This document shows positions 8,751 to 16,933 of a DNA stretch of 64,000 nucleotides, piece after piece. How positions within the stretch are numbered: the stretch's first letter is position 1; every line of letters begins with the position of its first letter. The position numbers and the translations under genes are program-made. This DNA is from Schauerella fraxinea (GTDB lineage Bacteria; Pseudomonadota; Gammaproteobacteria; Burkholderiales; Burkholderiaceae_B), in contig JAVDKL010000001.1 of the NCBI GenBank assembly GCA_030849965.1, forward strand, positions 2,090,554-2,154,553, read 5' to 3'. Under the pieces are notes generated by a model that did no database searches, was not told the origin of the DNA, and saw only the letters and a list, made by a program, of their open reading frames with translations.

Positions 8751-9074
8751 ATGCCAGACAGACTAACGTCCGCCGCCGCCGATATCCGAGAGGTCAATCT
8801 CTCTTATCTCCTTCTTGCGCAACGTCTGCTTCACGACGATTTCGAGGGTGCCTTGTTTCGCTTGGGATTCAGCAAGGAGGTCGCCAATATCATGATGCGG
8901 CTGTCCCCTGCACAACTAGTGAGACTTGCGAGTTCCGGCGCATTGTTGTGCCAGTTCCGTTTCGAAGATCAGAAAGTGCTCAGCGCGCTCACCAAAGACC
9001 TGCTTGGCGGTGTGCTCCAGCAGGCCCACGCCACGATTCTGCTCGCCAACCAACCGGTCGAGCGCGTGACGTAA
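8751..9074 (+). CDS. flhD: Flagellar transcriptional activator FlhD
   Basis: FlhD, 107 residues, the non-DNA-contacting partner of the FlhD4C2 complex that turns on class II flagellar genes. The stretches [26 protein letters not shown] and [10 protein letters not shown] align directly with the E. coli protein. AGGAG at 8740-8744 is six bases before the second of two adjacent ATGs, so 8751 is preferred over 8748. flhC follows after 19 bp. Two predicted TetR sites lie upstream, which would place the flagellar cascade under the neighbouring regulator. Confidence 0.95.
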   Translation: MPDRLTSAAADIREVNLSYLLLAQRLLHDDFEGALFRLGFSKEVANIMMRLSPAQLVRLASSGALLCQFRFEDQKVLSALTKDLLGGVLQQAHATILLANQPVERVT

Positions 9075-9093
9075 CGACGTTGGCATCGCAGCC

Positions 9094-9798
9094 ATGACGA
9101 CAAACAAGAAAAGTGTGTCTCGCGATGCCGACGAAATCATCCTGGCCAAGGAAATGATCATGTTGGGCGCTCGACTGCAAGTGGTCGAAAGCGAAACCGC
9201 ATTGAGTCGCGAACGACTGGCCAAGCTTTACCGCGAGCTGCAAGGCTGCGCGGCACCCAAGGGCATGCTGCCCTTCTCGGTAGACTGGTACATGACGTGG
9301 ATGCCGAATATCCACTCGTCGATGTTCTATAGCATTTACCGCTTTCTGGCCCGCGAAACCCGTCTCGAAGGCGTGCGCCTTACCGTGCAGGCGTATCGGC
9401 TCTATCGCAATCAAGTGGCGTGTCAAACCCAAGGCAACGGGAATCCCACGTTGAGCTTCACACGCGCCTGGATGCTGGTGCGTTTTTTCGAAAGCAAGAT
9501 GCTCCAGCTCTCGGCATGCACACAATGCGACGGTGAATTTGTGGCGCACGCGCATGCCATCCGGCACAATTACGTCTGCGCCATCTGCCGCCCGCCACCG
9601 CGTGCCGGAAAAAAACGCCGTCCATTGACGCCGAAGTCCCCATCGTCTTCAACGCCTGCGTCCTTCCCGACTTCCACCGCCCCGCCAAGCCCCGCGGCTA
9701 CATCCCTCACCGGCACCGGTCTCGTTGCTGCCGACGAGGCCTCAGGCGACACCGCGCCCGCACAAGATCCTGGCGAACCCAATCCGTATATTTCTTAA
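9094..9798 (+). CDS. flhC: Flagellar transcriptional activator FlhC
   Basis: FlhC, 234 residues, the zinc-binding DNA-contacting subunit of the flagellar master regulator. Residues up to about 167 match the family, including FSVDWYMTWMPNIHSSMFYSIY and the four zinc ligands in CTQC...CAIC. Beyond the last zinc cysteine is a tail of about 65 residues rich in Pro, Ser, Thr and Ala that is longer than in E. coli FlhC (192 residues). The tail is probably disordered. Cotranscribed with flhD; a small hairpin followed by T4 comes right after the stop codon. Confidence 0.95.
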   Translation: MTTNKKSVSRDADEIILAKEMIMLGARLQVVESETALSRERLAKLYRELQGCAAPKGMLPFSVDWYMTWMPNIHSSMFYSIYRFLARETRLEGVRLTVQAYRLYRNQVACQTQGNGNPTLSFTRAWMLVRFFESKMLQLSACTQCDGEFVAHAHAIRHNYVCAICRPPPRAGKKRRPLTPKSPSSSTPASFPTSTAPPSPAATSLTGTGLVAADEASGDTAPAQDPGEPNPYIS

Positions 9799-9820
9799 GG
9801 TTATTTATAAATAGCCTTTT
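9799..9820 (+). terminator. Probable terminator after flhC
   Basis: GGTTAT/ATAGCC form a six-pair stem (one G-U) around an AT-rich loop, followed by TTTT, starting at the base after the flhC stop codon. The stem is weak, so termination may be partial. Confidence 0.4.
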
Positions 9821-9957
9821 ATGCGTATTCAGCACCGCAGGGGTGCGTTAACGTCAACGATCCGATATTCCCCGCCGCGGCGTTGCCGTGTGCCCTGGAA
9901 TACCCCAGACGAGAAGCGAGTTCGGCGCCTAAAGCGCCCGAAACGCTGTGGACGAAC

Positions 9958-11700
9958 ATGTATCAGTATGACGAAGTCGACCAGCAACTGGTCGAAGAAC
10001 GCGTTACCCAGTTCAGTGATCAAATGCAGCGGTTTCTTGCGGGCGATTTGAGCGAGGATGATTTCCGACCGCTCCGCTTGCAAAACGGTCTTTATATTCA
10101 GCGCCATGCACCGATGCTGCGCGTGGCGATTCCGTATGGCTTGCTTTCAGCCGAGCAATTGCGAATGCTTGGCCATATCGCGCGCACGTGGGATCGCGGC
10201 TACGGGCACTTCAGCACGCGGCAGAACATTCAGTTCAACTGGCCCAGCCTCGAAGACACGCCGAAAATTCTTGCGGCGTTGGCAACGGTGCAGATGCACG
10301 CCATTCAAACCAGCGGCAACTGCATTCGCAATACCACCACCGATCACTTCGCTGGCGTGGCGCCCGACGAGATCGTCGACCCGCTGGTGTGGTGCGAAAT
10401 CATTCGCCAGTGGTCGACCTTTCACCCCGAGTTCGCGTTCCTGCCACGCAAGTTCAAGATCGCTGTGAGCGGTTCGCCCTCCGATCGTGCCGCCGTGGGT
10501 GTGCACGATATCGGTTTGCAGGCGGATACGGTTGACGGCGTGGTCGGCTTTCGCGTGGCGGTGGGCGGTGGCATGGGCCGCACGCCGATCGTGGGCAAGG
10601 TGATCCGCAACTTTCTGCCGTGGTACGACCTGCTGACGTATCTGCAAGCCATTTTGCGGGTGTACAACCTGCATGGCCGCCGCGATAACAAATACAAGGC
10701 GCGCATCAAGATTCTGGTGAAGGATCTGACGCCGGAAGTGTTTGGCGAGCAGGTCGAGCGCGAATGGCAACACATCAAGGATGGCCCCAATAAGCTGACC
10801 CAAGCCGACCTGGACGCCATCGCCACGCGCTTTACGACGCCGGCCTATGACGCCGATGCGGCGCAGGCACCCGATCCCACGCCGGCACTGGCCGCGCAAC
10901 AGCCGACGTTTGCACGCTGGCTGCGCAAGAACGTGCATCCGCACCGCGAGCCAGGTTACGCCTGTGTGACCTTGTCGTTGAAGGAGACGGGCGTGCCGCC
11001 GGGCGATCTCACGGCAGATCAAATGGATGCCGTCGCCGATCTCGCCGATGCCTATAGCGCAGGCGAGATGCGTGTGTCGCACGAACAAAACCTCATCTTT
11101 GCCCATGTGCGTCAGAGCGACCTGCCCGCGCTGTGGGAAAAACTCACGCCGCTCGGCTTGGCGCATGCCAACATCGGCTTGATCAACAACATCATCGCCT
11201 GTCCGGGCGGCGACTTCTGCGCCTTGGCCAATGCCGTTTCGATTCCGGTGGCCGAGTCGATCCAACGCCGCTTTGACAATCTCGACTATCAATTCGAGAT
11301 CGGCGAGCTCGACTTGAACATCTCGGGCTGCATCAACTCATGCGGTCACCATCACGTGGGCCACATCGGCATTCTGGGTGTGGATAAGGGCGGCGAGGAG
11401 TGGTATCAGGTCACCATCGGCGGCCGCCAAAGCGCAGGCCCCGGTGAGCACCTCGATGCCAAAGGCGTGATTCGTCCGGGCGGTGCGGCGATCGGCAAGA
11501 TCATCGGACCGTCGTTCGCACGCGATGAAGTGCCAGACGTCGTTGAAACGCTGATCCAAACCTATCTGAAACTGCGCGACAGCGATGCCGAGCGGTTCGT
11601 GGATGTGGTGGGCCGAGTGGGTCTGGACCCGTTCAAAACCGACGTGTATGGCGACGCGCGCAAGAATCTGATCGCGCAGCAGGGAGCCGTTCATGCTTGA
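9958..11700 (+). CDS. cysI: Sulfite reductase, hemoprotein (CysI-type)
   Basis: A 580-residue nitrite/sulfite reductase subunit that reduces sulfite to sulfide for cysteine synthesis. It has the twofold ferredoxin-like/catalytic repeat of the family. The siroheme-[4Fe-4S] ligands are visible as ACPGGDFC and SGCINSCG (C-x5-C and C-x3-C). Substrate-site residues such as STRQNIQFNW and TSGNCIRN are conserved. The start at 9958 (MYQYDEVD) fits family N-termini; in-frame codons back to 9883 look like leader. DUF934 overlaps its last 8 bases. Confidence 0.94.
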   Translation: MYQYDEVDQQLVEERVTQFSDQMQRFLAGDLSEDDFRPLRLQNGLYIQRHAPMLRVAIPYGLLSAEQLRMLGHIARTWDRGYGHFSTRQNIQFNWPSLEDTPKILAALATVQMHAIQTSGNCIRNTTTDHFAGVAPDEIVDPLVWCEIIRQWSTFHPEFAFLPRKFKIAVSGSPSDRAAVGVHDIGLQADTVDGVVGFRVAVGGGMGRTPIVGKVIRNFLPWYDLLTYLQAILRVYNLHGRRDNKYKARIKILVKDLTPEVFGEQVEREWQHIKDGPNKLTQADLDAIATRFTTPAYDADAAQAPDPTPALAAQQPTFARWLRKNVHPHREPGYACVTLSLKETGVPPGDLTADQMDAVADLADAYSAGEMRVSHEQNLIFAHVRQSDLPALWEKLTPLGLAHANIGLINNIIACPGGDFCALANAVSIPVAESIQRRFDNLDYQFEIGELDLNISGCINSCGHHHVGHIGILGVDKGGEEWYQVTIGGRQSAGPGEHLDAKGVIRPGGAAIGKIIGPSFARDEVPDVVETLIQTYLKLRDSDAERFVDVVGRVGLDPFKTDVYGDARKNLIAQQGAVHA

Positions 11701-12199
11701 GCGTCAACTGATCCAGAACGGCACGAGCCGTATCGACGACACACGCCTGCCGCAAGCCGACGACACCACGTTGCCGGCTGACGATGGACATGCGGTCGTG
11801 AATTTGGCGACATGGCTCGAACATCGCACGGCATTGCGCGCGCGTCAGCATCCGGTGGGCATCGCGCTCGCGCCGGATGATGAAGCTCTCGATCTCGCGG
11901 AAACCGAGGGTGGCGCCATTGACCCCACAGGCATCGCGTTCATCGCGGTTGAATTTCCCAACATGACGGACGGCCGCGGCTTTTCGCAAGGCCAACTGCT
12001 GCGTACCCGGCTGGGCTGGGAAGGCGAAATGCGTGCGGTGGGCGACGTGCTGGCCGACACGATGTTCTATCTGTCGCGCTGCGGTTTCGACAGCTACTCG
12101 CTCAAACCGGGTCAGGATGCCGAACTCGCATTGCGTGCGCTGTCGACGTTTTCAACGGGCTATCAGCGCGGGTATCGACTCGGTAGTGCGCGCGCTTGA
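11693..12199 (+). CDS. DUF934 family protein, partner of CysI
   Basis: A 168-residue DUF934 protein. The core, FIAVEFPNMTDGRGFSQGQLLR, followed by LGWEGEMRAVGDVLADTMFYLSRCGFDSY, is characteristic. These proteins nearly always follow CysI-type sulfite reductase in proteobacteria. They are thought to assist sulfite reduction, possibly as an electron-transfer or assembly factor, but the biochemistry is not settled. Its start codon lies inside the end of cysI, implying translational coupling. Confidence 0.9.
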   Translation: MLERQLIQNGTSRIDDTRLPQADDTTLPADDGHAVVNLATWLEHRTALRARQHPVGIALAPDDEALDLAETEGGAIDPTGIAFIAVEFPNMTDGRGFSQGQLLRTRLGWEGEMRAVGDVLADTMFYLSRCGFDSYSLKPGQDAELALRALSTFSTGYQRGYRLGSARA

Positions 12200-12273
12200 C
12201 GGCATCACGCCGATTCGATGGTAGCGCGCTGAACTGTCACCCGATGAACAGTCACCTGCTTGAATCACGACGT

Positions 12274-12301
12274 TGCATCAGGCGTGTTGCTGCCTGATGC
12301 A
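12274..12301. terminator. Inverted repeat between DUF934 and gabR
   Basis: TGCATCAGGC and GCCTGATGCA form a perfect 10-bp stem around an 8-base loop in the gap between two convergent genes. No T-run follows on either strand, so it may be a transcript-stabilising hairpin or an inefficient bidirectional terminator. Confidence 0.45.
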
Positions 12302-13804
12302 TCATGCTCCCGCATCCAGCGCTTCGCGCAACGCCTGCACGATGATTTCAAAGCTTGCCGCCATGCCGTTTTCAGGCACGCACGCGTAACCGAGCACCAA
12401 CCCTTTTTGCGCCCGCTCGGGCACGGCGTAGTAACGCGATAGCGCGCGCGTGAGCACGCCGCGCTCGCGCACCACGCGCTCTACTTCGCGATCGTCCATC
12501 GTCTGCGGTAAATCAAGCACCAGGTGCAGTCCCGCGTCGATGCCATCGCGATGCAGCCAGCCTTCGCCCAACCGGCGTTCGATCAGCTTGACGAGCATGG
12601 CGCGCCGTCGCTCATAGAGCATGCGCATGCGGCGAATGTGGGCCACGTAATGGCCCTCTTCGATAAACGTGGCCACCGCGCCGTGCGTGAGCAGATGCCC
12701 TTCGCGATAGAGCTCGGCGTGCCCCGCCTGAAACGCGGGCACGAGCGCCTTCGGCAGCACGAGATAACCGAGTCTTAAGCCGGGATACATCGTCTTGCTG
12801 AATGTGCCCACATAGATCACGCGGGCATCCGGCTCCAACCCTTGCAACGATGCAATAGGATGCCCCGAATATCGAAACTCGCTGTCGTAGTCGTCTTCCA
12901 CGATCCAGCAATTCCAGGCACGTGCGAGCGCCAGCCATTGCCGCCGGCGCGCCAGCGACATGATCGATCCCAGCGGGTATTGATGCGACGGCGTCATGAA
13001 GATGAACGTGGGCCTGGGTGGCGCAGCCTCCCCGGCATGCATATCGGGTGGGCACATGCCCTCTTCGTCGACCGCAACGGGGTGCACGTCCATGCCGTTG
13101 GACTTCAGCACACTGCGCGCGCCCCAGTAGCCGGGATCCTCCACCCACGCCACGTCGCCCACGTCGGACAACAGTCGTGTCGCCAGATCGATGGCCTGCT
13201 GCGTGCCTTCGGTGATCACGATCTGATCCGCCTCGCAGTCCACCGAGCGTGCAACGGATAAATGCTGCGCCAGCGCTTCGCGCAAAGCTTGTAAACCGCC
13301 CCCATGGCCATACGTCAGCAATTCAGGCGGCGGCGCGCGCCACAGGCCACGCATGATGCGGCCGAACTTCTGATGGGGAAAAGCGGATACGTCTGGTACG
13401 CCCGGCATGAAGGCGCCCCACTGAAACGGCGACGCGGCCGCGTTCTCGACGATACTGGCGCCACGGCGCGACAGCCCTTGCGCCGCAGCCTCCGGGGCGC
13501 GATGACGCGTGCGGCGACCCGCGTCGAGCAGGCGTTCGGGGATGGCATCCATCACGTACGTACCGCTACCGGGCCGGCTGTGCACATACCCTTCGGCCAG
13601 CAACTGCGCATACACGTGAATGACCGTATTGCGCGCCATGTTCATCTCGCTTGCCAGGTCCCGCGACGCAGGCAGACGCACGCCGGCCGCGAGTTGACCG
13701 TCGAGAATGGATTCCCGGATCAGACGATAGAGCCGCTTGTTCATCGGCTCCGCACTGGGTTCGGTCAACTTCCAGCGTAAGAGGTCAGCCAGCAGCGCGC
13801 GCAT
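12302..13804 (-). CDS. gabR: MocR/GabR-type PLP-dependent transcriptional regulator
   Basis: A 500-residue fusion of a GntR-type winged helix-turn-helix (about residues 20-90; LPASRDLASEMNMARNTVIHVY, SRPGSGTYV) with a fold-type I aminotransferase domain. The PLP-binding lysine is in GTFSKTMYPGLRLGY, and ITEGTQQAIDLATRLL and EDDYDSEFRY are standard for the family. GabR senses GABA bound to PLP and activates gabTD while repressing itself. Divergence from gabT-gabD supports this assignment. GTGGTTC repeats lie immediately upstream of the start codon. Confidence 0.9.
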   Translation of the reverse strand: MRALLADLLRWKLTEPSAEPMNKRLYRLIRESILDGQLAAGVRLPASRDLASEMNMARNTVIHVYAQLLAEGYVHSRPGSGTYVMDAIPERLLDAGRRTRHRAPEAAAQGLSRRGASIVENAAASPFQWGAFMPGVPDVSAFPHQKFGRIMRGLWRAPPPELLTYGHGGGLQALREALAQHLSVARSVDCEADQIVITEGTQQAIDLATRLLSDVGDVAWVEDPGYWGARSVLKSNGMDVHPVAVDEEGMCPPDMHAGEAAPPRPTFIFMTPSHQYPLGSIMSLARRRQWLALARAWNCWIVEDDYDSEFRYSGHPIASLQGLEPDARVIYVGTFSKTMYPGLRLGYLVLPKALVPAFQAGHAELYREGHLLTHGAVATFIEEGHYVAHIRRMRMLYERRRAMLVKLIERRLGEGWLHRDGIDAGLHLVLDLPQTMDDREVERVVRERGVLTRALSRYYAVPERAQKGLVLGYACVPENGMAASFEIIVQALREALDAGA

Positions 13805-13850
13805 GTGGTTCCATCAAAAAGGCGAAAGTGGTTCTTTATGAAGGAACCAT
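13805..13850. promoter_or_regulatory. Candidate GabR binding repeats
   Basis: GTGGTTC occurs twice in direct orientation, at 13805 and 13828 (23 bp apart, about two helical turns). An inverted GAACCAT follows at 13844. They lie between gabR and gabT. MocR regulators commonly bind direct repeats in such divergent promoters, so these are the likely site; no binding is shown by sequence alone. Confidence 0.45.
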
Positions 13851-13936
13851 CCTAGCATTACATTGGCTGATTCAAGTGCAGCGACGCGAACGTCCTGCAC
13901 ACTCGTGCTTACGCCCTCGCTCACTGGAGATCGGCA

Positions 13937-15202
13937 ATGAAGAATATGGATCTGGATACCCGTCGCAGCCTGGCCACCCCGCGTGGCGTGGGTGTTGCCT
14001 ATAGCGTGTACGCCGTGCGTGCCGAGAACGCGACCATCTGGGATGCGGACGGCAAGGAATACACCGACTTCGCCGGCGGCATCGCCGTGCTGAACACCGG
14101 GCATCGTCACCCGAAGGTCAAGGCCGCCATCGCCGCCCAGCTGGAGTGCTTCACGCATACCGCTTATCAGATCATTCCTTACGAGCCCTACGTCGCGCTC
14201 GCCGAGCGACTGAACAAAATCGCGCCCATCGACGGCCTGAAGAAAACCGCCTTTTTCACCACCGGCGCCGAAGCCGTTGAAAACGCCATCAAGATTGCGC
14301 GCGCCTACACCAAGCGCACCGGCGTCATCGCCTTCTCGGGCGCCTTCCACGGCCGCACGCTGCTCGGCATGGCGCTCACCGGCAAGGTTGCGCCGTACAA
14401 GCTGGACTTCGGTGCCATGCCGCCGGACATCTTCCACGCCCCCTTCCCCAACACGACGCAAGACATCTCGGTGGCCGATGCCCTCAAGCACCTCGAACTG
14501 CTGTTCAAGGTCGACATCGATCCCAAGCGCGTGGCCGCCATCATTATCGAACCCGTGCAAGGCGAAGGCGGGTTCAATCCGGCGCCGGCCGAATTCATGA
14601 CGGCCCTGCGCCGCATCTGCGACGAGCACGGCATTGTGCTCATCGCCGACGAAGTGCAGACCGGCTTTGCCCGCACCGGCAAGATGTTTGCCATGCAGCA
14701 TTACGACGTGCAGCCCGACATGATGACGGTCGCCAAGAGTCTGGCCGGCGGCATGCCGCTGTCGGGCGTGATCGGCCGTGCCGAAATCATGGACGCGCCC
14801 AACCCGGGCGGCCTGGGCGGCACGTACGCCGGCAACGCCTTGGCGTTGGCCTCGGCCCATGCCGTGCTGGACGTGATCGAAGAAGAACAACTCTGCGCCC
14901 GCGCCGAAACGCTGGGCCAGCGCCTGCGCGATCGTTTGACGGCACTGAAAAGCACCGTGCCCGCATTGGGCGACGTGCGCGGACCGGGCTCGATGGTGGC
15001 CGTTGAAATGAACGACCCCGCCACCGGCAAGCCCGACGCGGAAGCCGTCAAACGTGTGCAAGCACGTGCGTTGGCTCAGGGCCTGATCCTGATCACGTGC
15101 GGCGTATACGCCAACGTGCTGCGTTTCCTTTACCCGCTGACGATTCCCGACGCGCAATTCGACCGCGCCCTGGATATTCTCGCCGACGCCATCACCGCCT
15201 GA
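13937..15202 (+). CDS. gabT: 4-aminobutyrate aminotransferase
   Basis: A 421-residue class III aminotransferase that converts GABA and 2-oxoglutarate to succinate semialdehyde and glutamate. The cofactor region IADEVQTGFARTGKMFA and the PLP lysine in TVAKSLAGGMPLSGVIG are present, as are FFTTGAEAVENAIKIAR and GGTYAGNALA. Length and sequence match proteobacterial GabT. It is followed after 19 bp by gabD, giving the complete GABA-to-succinate route, and is divergent from gabR. Confidence 0.96.
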   Translation: MKNMDLDTRRSLATPRGVGVAYSVYAVRAENATIWDADGKEYTDFAGGIAVLNTGHRHPKVKAAIAAQLECFTHTAYQIIPYEPYVALAERLNKIAPIDGLKKTAFFTTGAEAVENAIKIARAYTKRTGVIAFSGAFHGRTLLGMALTGKVAPYKLDFGAMPPDIFHAPFPNTTQDISVADALKHLELLFKVDIDPKRVAAIIIEPVQGEGGFNPAPAEFMTALRRICDEHGIVLIADEVQTGFARTGKMFAMQHYDVQPDMMTVAKSLAGGMPLSGVIGRAEIMDAPNPGGLGGTYAGNALALASAHAVLDVIEEEQLCARAETLGQRLRDRLTALKSTVPALGDVRGPGSMVAVEMNDPATGKPDAEAVKRVQARALAQGLILITCGVYANVLRFLYPLTIPDAQFDRALDILADAITA

Positions 15203-15221
15203 TCACGGAGTATTTGAAGTC

Positions 15222-16685
15222 ATGCAGCACCCCGCTCTCACCCGTCCAGACCTCCTTCGTAACGCCTGCTTCATCGATGGCAAATGGGTGGGCGCGGACG
15301 GCGCCGATCCCATCGTCGTCACCAACCCGGCATCGGGTGCCACCGTGGGCAGCGTGCCCTCGCTGCCGCGTAGCGAAGTCGAACGCACGATCGTGCGTGC
15401 GCAAGCTGCCTTGCCGGCATGGCGCGCCTTGCCCGGCAAAGCGCGCGCCGCCGTGCTGGTGCGCTGGGCGCAAGCCATGATGGCGCATCAGGACGATCTG
15501 GCGGCTTTGCTCACCTTGGAACAAGGCAAGCCGCTCGCTGAGGCGAAAGGCGAAATCGCCTACGCCGCGTCGTTTCTCGAGTGGTTTGCCGAAGAAGCCA
15601 AGCGCATCGACGGCGACGTATTGCAAAGTCCGCAAGCGCACCAGCGCCTGCTGGTGCTCAAACAAGGCATCGGCGTGTGCGCGGCGATCACGCCCTGGAA
15701 TTTTCCGGCAGCGATGATCACCCGCAAGGTCGCGCCCGCCTTGGCAGCCGGCTGCACGATCATCGTCAAGCCCGCAGAGCAAACACCGCTGAGTGCGCTG
15801 GCATTGGCCGTACTGGCTGAAGACGCCGGCGTGCCTGCCGGCGTCTTCAACGTGGTGACCGGCGATGCACGCACGGTCGGCGGCGCGTTGTGCGACAGCG
15901 ACATCGTGCGCAAGCTGAGCTTTACCGGCTCGACCGAAGTGGGCCGCTTGCTGATGGCGCAGTGCGCCCCCACGATCAAGAAGGTGTCGTTGGAGCTGGG
16001 CGGCAACGCCCCGTTTATCGTGTTCGACGATGCGGATGCCGATCGCGCGATCGAAGGCATTCTTGCCTCGAAGTTTCGTAATGCCGGACAAACCTGCGTT
16101 TGCGCCAACCGCATCTACATCCAGTCGGGCATTTACGATCGCATCGCGACCGGTCTTGCCGAACGCGTGGCGGCATTGCCGGTGGGCGATGGCTTCACGC
16201 CTGGTGTGCAGCAGGGTCCGTTGATCGACGACGATGCCATCGCCAAAGTGAAGCAGCATATCGGCGACGCCGTGGCCCAGGGAGCGACCGTGATGACGGG
16301 CGGCGAGCCGCACAAACTCGGCGGCACGTTCTTCCAGCCGACGGTCGTGCGGGATGTGACTGCCGCCATGCGCTTCGCGCAGGAAGAAACGTTCGGCCCA
16401 GTTGCACCGTTGTTCAAGTTCGAGACGGAAGACGAAGTGATTGCGCGCGCCAACGACACGATCTTCGGATTGGCATCGTATGTGTTCACGCAGGACTACG
16501 CTCGCATCTGGCGCATTTCGGAAGCCCTCGAGTACGGCATGGTGGCGATCAACACCGGCCTCCTGTCCAACGAGGTCGCGCCCTTTGGCGGCGTCAAGCA
16601 ATCCGGACTGGGCCGCGAAGGCTCGCGCTATGGCATCGAGGATTATCTCGAGATGAAATACGTCTGCGTGGATCTCGGAAAATAA
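15222..16685 (+). CDS. gabD: Succinate-semialdehyde dehydrogenase (NADP+)
   Basis: A 487-residue aldehyde dehydrogenase that oxidises succinate semialdehyde to succinate. The catalytic Glu is in LELGGNAPFIVFDD and the catalytic Cys in NAGQTCVCANR, the double-Cys arrangement of GabD that allows redox control. The NAD(P)-binding stretch PWNFPAAMITRKVAPALAAG is intact, and the C-terminus has GGVKQSGLGREGS. Second gene of the gab operon, ending at a strong terminator about 65 bp downstream. Confidence 0.96.
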   Translation: MQHPALTRPDLLRNACFIDGKWVGADGADPIVVTNPASGATVGSVPSLPRSEVERTIVRAQAALPAWRALPGKARAAVLVRWAQAMMAHQDDLAALLTLEQGKPLAEAKGEIAYAASFLEWFAEEAKRIDGDVLQSPQAHQRLLVLKQGIGVCAAITPWNFPAAMITRKVAPALAAGCTIIVKPAEQTPLSALALAVLAEDAGVPAGVFNVVTGDARTVGGALCDSDIVRKLSFTGSTEVGRLLMAQCAPTIKKVSLELGGNAPFIVFDDADADRAIEGILASKFRNAGQTCVCANRIYIQSGIYDRIATGLAERVAALPVGDGFTPGVQQGPLIDDDAIAKVKQHIGDAVAQGATVMTGGEPHKLGGTFFQPTVVRDVTAAMRFAQEETFGPVAPLFKFETEDEVIARANDTIFGLASYVFTQDYARIWRISEALEYGMVAINTGLLSNEVAPFGGVKQSGLGREGSRYGIEDYLEMKYVCVDLGK

Positions 16686-16751
16686 ACGACGAATCGATGC
16701 GTATCGCGCGCGACGGGTGAACCGCGCGACCCGTCGAGCAGCACCACGGAG

Positions 16752-16788
16752 CGAGAATCTGGACAAGCGTCCCGGTTCTCGTTTTTTT
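16752..16788 (+). terminator. Rho-independent terminator of gabTD
   Basis: CGAGAA pairs with TTCTCG, enclosing GGAC/GTCC around an AAGC loop, followed by seven T residues. It lies about 65 bp after the gabD stop codon and before the hybrid-kinase gene. Confidence 0.85.
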
Positions 16789-16933
16789 GGGCGCTGCACC
16801 AATCAAGCGATGCGCGGCCGCTTGCCCTCAATGGCCGGCACATTTGCGAATTGTGTAGGTCTTTGAACATGAAGCGCCTAGACTGAGTGAGCCACTCTCC
16901 CCGCCCCAGCCCCGCGTCCCCCATCCCGAGTCA

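Noticed and set aside
13814..16802. Long minus-strand frames opposite gabT and gabD
   Set aside because: Both lie wholly opposite recognised enzymes and show shadow-type composition.
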